Assembly (NCBI GenBank): GCA_023105745.1 | Contig: JALGQZ010000009.1 | Coordinates: 37,128,409-37,192,408 of the forward strand | DNA: 64,000 bases | Source of the DNA: Austropuccinia psidii | Taxonomy: Eukaryota; Basidiomycota; Pucciniomycetes; Pucciniales; Sphaerophragmiaceae | Reading direction: 5' to 3' | Shown here: positions 59,843-64,000 of the stretch, piece by piece | How the letters are laid out: every line of letters starts with the position of its first letter | Position numbering within the stretch: position 1 is the first letter of the stretch | Position numbers and translations under genes: made by a program | Notes under the pieces: generated by a model | Told to the model about the DNA's origin: nothing | The model's database searches: none | What the model saw: the letters and a program-made list of their open reading frames with translations, nothing else

Positions 59843-60540
59843 TTCAGATTTTCACCAAGACCAATCATGTTTCCCATGATGTATTTTCATCTTGTAATAC
59901 CATTTCTTTGCAGTCCTGGTAAACAGACAGTGTAATTTACCCACTATAATTTCATCAGGTATATTCAAGTCTTCTTGTAACATATCAATAGTCCTGATGA
60001 ACTCAATATGGTTTTATTCCCCTTCACCAGAGAATGTTGGCCATTCTTCCAAATTGGGAATATCTTTAACAGAGACAACATTTTCTCCTAAATGTGCGGT
60101 AAAACTTCCTTTAACAGAAGGTTTTTCTTCAGTCAAAGGTGTAGAATGTCTTGGCATATGTGGTTCATAATTCTTATGAGTTTGTTCTACATTTGCAATG
60201 ATTTCATTTTTTAACTTCTGCCTTTCACTGTCACTTTTTTCTAAATGTGTAGCAAACTGATTGGTACTTTCAACTATTTTTAAGACCTGATTCTGTAGAA
60301 TTTTAAGTTGATCACTCATTTTAAAAATAGAAAGATCTTCCATTTCATCCTTCTGAACTTGACATGTACTCTCAATCCTGCTACATGCATTGATAATTGA
60401 ATCAAATATGGCATTTGTAAATTTATACCATTCAGTATATTTTTTGTCATGTCTTTTCAATTCACTGATATCCAATGTTATCTTAGTTAACTTTGAATCA
60501 AGTTTACCAATTTCTACATTAATACTACTTTGTACATGAT
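59843..60540 (-). pseudogene. gyp-C coiled coil and capsid start (right arm)
   Basis: Open from the gag overlap down to 60014: SSINVEIGKLDSKLTKIT, SELKRHDKKYTEWYK, a long charged helix and LEEWPTFSGEGE, then TAA at 60016-60014 (shared with the left arm). Beyond it KLHCLFTRTAKKWYYKM and HHGKHDWSW continue, with one further stop near 59850. Confidence 0.8.
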
Positions 60541-61300
60541 TTATTTGCGTGGAAAGGTCCTGTTCATCCTTTCCTGATCCTTGGCTGTGAATTCCATTAG
60601 AGTTCTGGTCATTTTGAACACACTGTCCACATCTGAAGGCTCCAATTTGGGGATCCTGTACCCCTGTGGGTAAGGTCTGTGCCAATTGGCTTTGCCTTTG
60701 CCCTTGCCTTGATGGTTCTTGGGACCTCTCTTCTTCTTCTGAGATCCTTTCAGCTTGTCTTTGGACACTTCTGGAGCTGGTAGACACCACTGGGGCCTCT
60801 ATCTCCAAAGCTGGAGTCATTTCCAGTTCCTTCTTCTGGTCTTTGGATAAAAGACTTTGGTTCTTCAACTAGTTCTTTATCTTTTTGACCTTGTCTTTGC
60901 AAGACATGGGGCTCCATCCTCCTAAGGGTTCTATGGTCTTCTCCTGACCCAGAAAGCTCTTGATGTGTACGTAGGAGTTCATGGCCCCCTGCCAAAGGCT
61001 TGGGCATATTTCCCACTCCTCTTCTTGGCTGCTCTGAACCAATTTTTGTATTGGCATTGATATATTTCTATTGCTTCCACCTGAAGATGGTCCAGCCCTG
61101 GAAATATTATCATGAATGAGTTCAGGCTCAGAATTCACATCAAAATCTGTGGGTACAGACCTTGGGGAATGGGGGGCAACTCTGGCATCCTCCAAATTTG
61201 TCTTTCTTGAGGAAGACTTGGCACTTCTGGATTTGGTCTTGCCTCTTCCTTGTCCACATGCATCTGGTTGGACTGAATAGTTGCTTCCATTTCTGGTATC
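60541..61300 (-). pseudogene. gyp-C gag N-terminal ORF (right arm)
   Basis: The start codon is mutated: where the left arm has ATGGTGCATACC this arm reads ATAGTGATACC. The body from 61195 is open (MEDARVAPHSPRSVP ... EEEWEICPSLWQGAMNSYVH ... LGGWSP) to a stop at 60869. An 11-base loss near 60770, relative to the left arm, shifts the final part (60768-60541: GKANWHRPYPQGYRIPK ... RTFPRK). The pol frame is at -1 relative to that end. Confidence 0.75.
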
Positions 61301-61312
61301 ACTATTTTTACG

Positions 61313-61516
61313 TCAATTCAAAGATAAAAAGGTGAAAATATAAGATAAACACACACCTTTTGGTGGTATTTTATTCTTTTCTGAGTTAAATAAGGTGCCT
61401 CTTTTAGCAATTTGCACCTCAATACTTTCTTCAGATTCTGCCTCTGAAGATTCTGGACTAGTGATATGTTTTTTACTGAGTCTGTTTCCAGCTGCACAGT
61501 ATTTGATTAAAGACAC
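61313..61516 (-). CDS. gyp-C leader ORF (right arm)
   Basis: A 67-codon frame opening at a GTG directly after TTTTTTCTAG: SLIKYCAAGNRLSKKHIT ... EESIEVQIAKRGTLFNSEKN, running on past the GTGTGT donor-like site. It is the same place and sequence as 50301-50426 but without the internal TGA. Its role is unknown; see the gyp-A leader ORF for a parallel. Confidence 0.4.
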   Translation of the reverse strand: MSLIKYCAAGNRLSKKHITSPESSEAESEESIEVQIAKRGTLFNSEKNKIPPKGVCLSYIFTFLSLN

Positions 61517-61887
61517 TAGAAAAAATTATAAACGAGAAAAAATTATTTTTTACACTTTTTAAAATATTTTCAAAGATTTTTTATAAGTTTTATATTTTTT
61601 AATATTAAAAAAAATTATTCTTTTTAAAGAAAAAAAATTAAAATTTCAATATTTTGGATGAAAATTAATTCAGAGTAACTCAAAGAATAATTTTATAAGC
61701 TTTTGGATGTGAAAAGCCACATGTAAAAACAGTATAAAATTAAACCAAATTCCTCAATGAAATTATTTCCAAAACAATTTCAAAAAAATAAGAATTATTT
61801 TAACTTTAAAGTAAAAGAAAAAATTATTAAATTAATATATTTTAGAACTTAAAAATATATTAATTTAAGGCAAAAGGTTCAAAAAAA

Positions 61888-62007
61888 CACGGCCAGGACC
61901 CCGAATGTAAGATGTGGTAGGTATGGTGATTTTTTGGAACACAAAAATGAAGTCTAGAATATGATTATATCCAAACCTCTGGTTACAATCACGGCCAGGC
62001 CCCAAAA
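61888..62007 (-). other. gyp-C doubled primer-binding-like motif (right arm)
   Basis: Read on the minus strand, TTTTGGGGCCTGGCCGTGA follows the LTR (62007-61989). A second LTR-end-plus-motif, CATCTTACATTCGGGGTCCT, then GGCCGTG, follows about 100 bases on (near 61915-61888). Confidence 0.6.
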
Positions 62008-63760
62008 TGTAAGATGTGTCTATGAAACTGATGATAATATTACTATCAATCAACAGTACTATGACTGTTATTATGAAATATAATAATTATCTTTTGCAAG
62101 AATAATTATAATGGTAATTCTTTAAGAAAACTAATTTTGGAGAAAAACTTTAAGAGTTAAAGATAAATCACTCAGTAATATCCTAAAGAACTTATTGAAA
62201 GATAAGGTAGAGATATTTGACGTAGAATTGTGGATTTAAAGGATCAAAATGAATTTATAAGAGTATTAAAACAATATATAGTTTGGATTATATGATTTAA
62301 CGTCTTTCTGAATGATTCTTAAAGAGTCAAAACACTTAAGAATAGATTTAACTAATACTTAATTGTTGGTAGCAATGATATAATTGATAATAAGATGATG
62401 ATGTGGAAAAAAACAGCAAGAGGAGGCCTCTTTTAAGTCAACAACAGCTCACAGAGGCGTGCCATGGAGCAAACTGAAAAACCAGTGAGTGAGAAAATAA
62501 TAAACCCTTTTTGGATTATTTATTGCATCATCTGTTGTCACATAAGATTATCATAATTACTTAATTGATGCTTTTACATGACTACCAACCCCAATATGGT
62601 TAAGAATAAAAGGAGTAACATCTGTAAATCTTCTTTTATTCCAAAATAGTCATTGAACTCTCAAAGTTATCAATGTTATTGGCAATTTCATCACAGGTTG
62701 TAATTACTGTGAGTTTTTGAAGATTCAGTGTTTCACGTAGAATGGTCAAAAATAGACTGTAAGTAAAACTTTCAATTTTACTAGTAAAACTGTAATTATT
62801 TTTAGTTTTACCATAAATAATACAGTTCCTCATTGGTCCTGAAGGTTTCAGAAAGACTAATTGAGAATTGTATTTTTAATGAATTTTTGAAGGTTTTACC
62901 TCATTTCTATGTAGAATTGCAAATATCAGTGTTTAACTGATTGGTATGAGGTAATTCAATGGATACAAGTCCAAAAAGGGTTTTAATTACTCTTTTTGGG
63001 CTTATCCATGGAGAATAATTAAGAATTGACATGGTTAGAGGAGTCTAAGTAGCTCTTTACCTCCTTGGCATGTCAAAATAGCAGGTTATTTGCTATTTTC
63101 TTATGATTTACTGTAGTTATAACATGGTAACCAAGTTCCCAAAGTGTTTTGGTTTACTAATTGGGCCAAGATCAGCCATGGATCCAAGCTTTGGAGCTGT
63201 CCACACCTCTGAGGCCTCAGAAGTTGGGTACCCTGGCTCTCTTTGATGTCTTTTGTCCCCCTTGCTTATTTTTCACGTCAAAATAGAAAATTGAGCTTCA
63301 AGTGAGATATCCACTATGGGTGTACCAAAAGTCCATGTAAGAATACCATGATATTAAGTGCCCAAAAGATGCATAACACTATTTTTAGTTTATATGTAAT
63401 ATGGGATTTCTCAGATTCCCATTATTTTGGCGTGAAATTAAGAAAAACAAAAAATTTCATGTATCTTTTATGTGGTATTGATGATGTGGTATTGAAGTAT
63501 TTTCCATATTACCACCTCAAAGAGTTAATTTGAGGTTATTCACTCTATGAACCTACCCTAGGTGAACTTTTGTGTAGAATCCAAATCTGACCTCAAATCC
63601 GTGGATTTACTTACTCAATAAAAAGTTATTCATCTTTTCTGAAATCAAAAATGATGAATTTTGGATATATGCATGACTTATGAGTTATGCATAATTCAAA
63701 ATTCATTTTTAAGAGAATTGTGGCTTATTTGGGTATGTAAAATATACCTCAAGGCTCACA
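62008..63760 (-). repeat. gyp-C 5' LTR (right arm)
   Basis: 1753 bp, in element sense TGTGAGCCTTGAGGTATATT (63760) to CACATCTTACA (62008). It is an uninterrupted partner of 46088-49810 and carries AAGAGGAGGCCTCTT at 62418-62432. Its outer end lies inside an integrase gene fragment. Confidence 0.92.
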
Positions 63761-64000
63761 CTAATGATGGTTTTGAATATGCCAGTCCACAATACTACTC
63801 TATTCCATATCAGAAGAGCTATATCCATGGCTTTATCATCTTTGTGACATGGAAAAGAAATTGGAGTTTTACTGAATTTGTCAACAATCACTAGGCATGC
63901 ATTATAGATTTCATCACCTGCTGGTGGTAGACTGGTTACCCAATCCATATGGACAATTTCTCAAGGTCTTTTGGGTTCTTGGATCTTGATCAAATTTCCA
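63761..64000 (-). pseudogene. gyp-A-like integrase core fragment
   Basis: The minus-strand frame reads GNLIKIQEPKRP, a TGA where gyp-A has Trp, then [21 protein letters not shown] (first catalytic Asp), VDKFSKTPISFPCHKDD and WNRVVLWTGIFKTII. It is cut at the Ser before the second catalytic Asp by the gyp-C LTR. It matches the gyp-A integrase (3500-3740) closely but is a separate copy. It continues beyond the window. Confidence 0.85.

Larger units (their letters stand above)
46088..63760. mobile_element. gyp-C inverted pair (tail-to-tail), about 7-kb arms
   Basis: The left arm 46088-55013 (plus) and right arm 63760-56825 (minus) each hold LTR, doubled primer-binding motif, leader, gag, protease, RT, RNase H and the start of integrase. 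Both arms stop after the TGGTGGCC..TTGGAGA codons of the integrase zinc domain and share a following AAGAAACC. Without the nested gyp-A LTR the arms are about 7.09 and 6.94 kb. They share at least four disabling mutations and also have private ones. No target duplication spans the pair: ATATA lies at 46083-46087 and CTAAT at 63761-63765. Confidence 0.85.

Noticed and set aside
46088..63760. A palindrome made by a sequencing or assembly artefact
   Set aside because: The arms differ at many sites, only one contains the gyp-A LTR, and a non-palindromic spacer separates them, unlike a missed-adapter artefact.
46083..63765. A single integration of the whole inverted pair
   Set aside because: The flanking pentamers ATATA and CTAAT do not match, and the outer flanks are unrelated.

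Overview
The window is AT-rich eukaryotic DNA, almost all of it layered Ty3/gypsy LTR retrotransposons, with one clear host gene. Short GT-AG introns, the single transcription factor gene and the chromodomain-like integrase tails point to a fungus. The gag, leader and LTR sequences resemble what I remember of rust fungi (Pucciniales), Austropuccinia psidii above all. That species call is inference from memory and was not checked by a search.

I use working names for the LTR families. gyp-A LTRs are about 1.8 kb, gyp-B about 2.15 kb and gyp-C about 1.75-1.9 kb. All three begin TGTGAGCCT, end in or near CTTACA and share a primer-binding-like motif. gyp-D LTRs are about 1.4 kb and run TGTCA...TGCA. 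LTR-E is a GC-richer LTR-like block.

Layout: 1-10793 is a gyp-C LTR split by a complete minus-strand gyp-A element (732-10762, target duplication ATTAT). 10794-13867 holds a gyp-A LTR fragment and a truncated minus-strand gyp-D element. 13989 to about 20330 is an old gyp-B LTR invaded by a gyp-D LTR and by a solo gyp-C LTR (16123-20188, duplication TTTAA), which itself contains another gyp-B LTR. 22697-33035 is a complete but dead plus-strand gyp-B element (duplication ATTTT). About 33.4-35.0 kb is extremely AT-rich. 37339-39772 is a spliced Msn2/Msn4-type C2H2 zinc-finger gene. 41994-45411 is gyp-D debris. 46088-63760 is a tail-to-tail pair of gyp-C elements around a GC-richer spacer. 63761-64000 is a gyp-A-like integrase fragment that runs off the window.

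No element encodes an intact polyprotein. Nonsense codons, frameshifts and active-site changes are noted per copy. The most unusual structure is the gyp-C inverted pair: both arms stop at the same place in the integrase zinc domain and share at least four identical disabling mutations. Other points are an antisense 63-codon ORF open in all three gyp-A LTRs, a doubled primer-binding-like motif in gyp-C, and an upstream in-frame exon for the zinc-finger gene. I saw no rRNA, tRNA or CRISPR.
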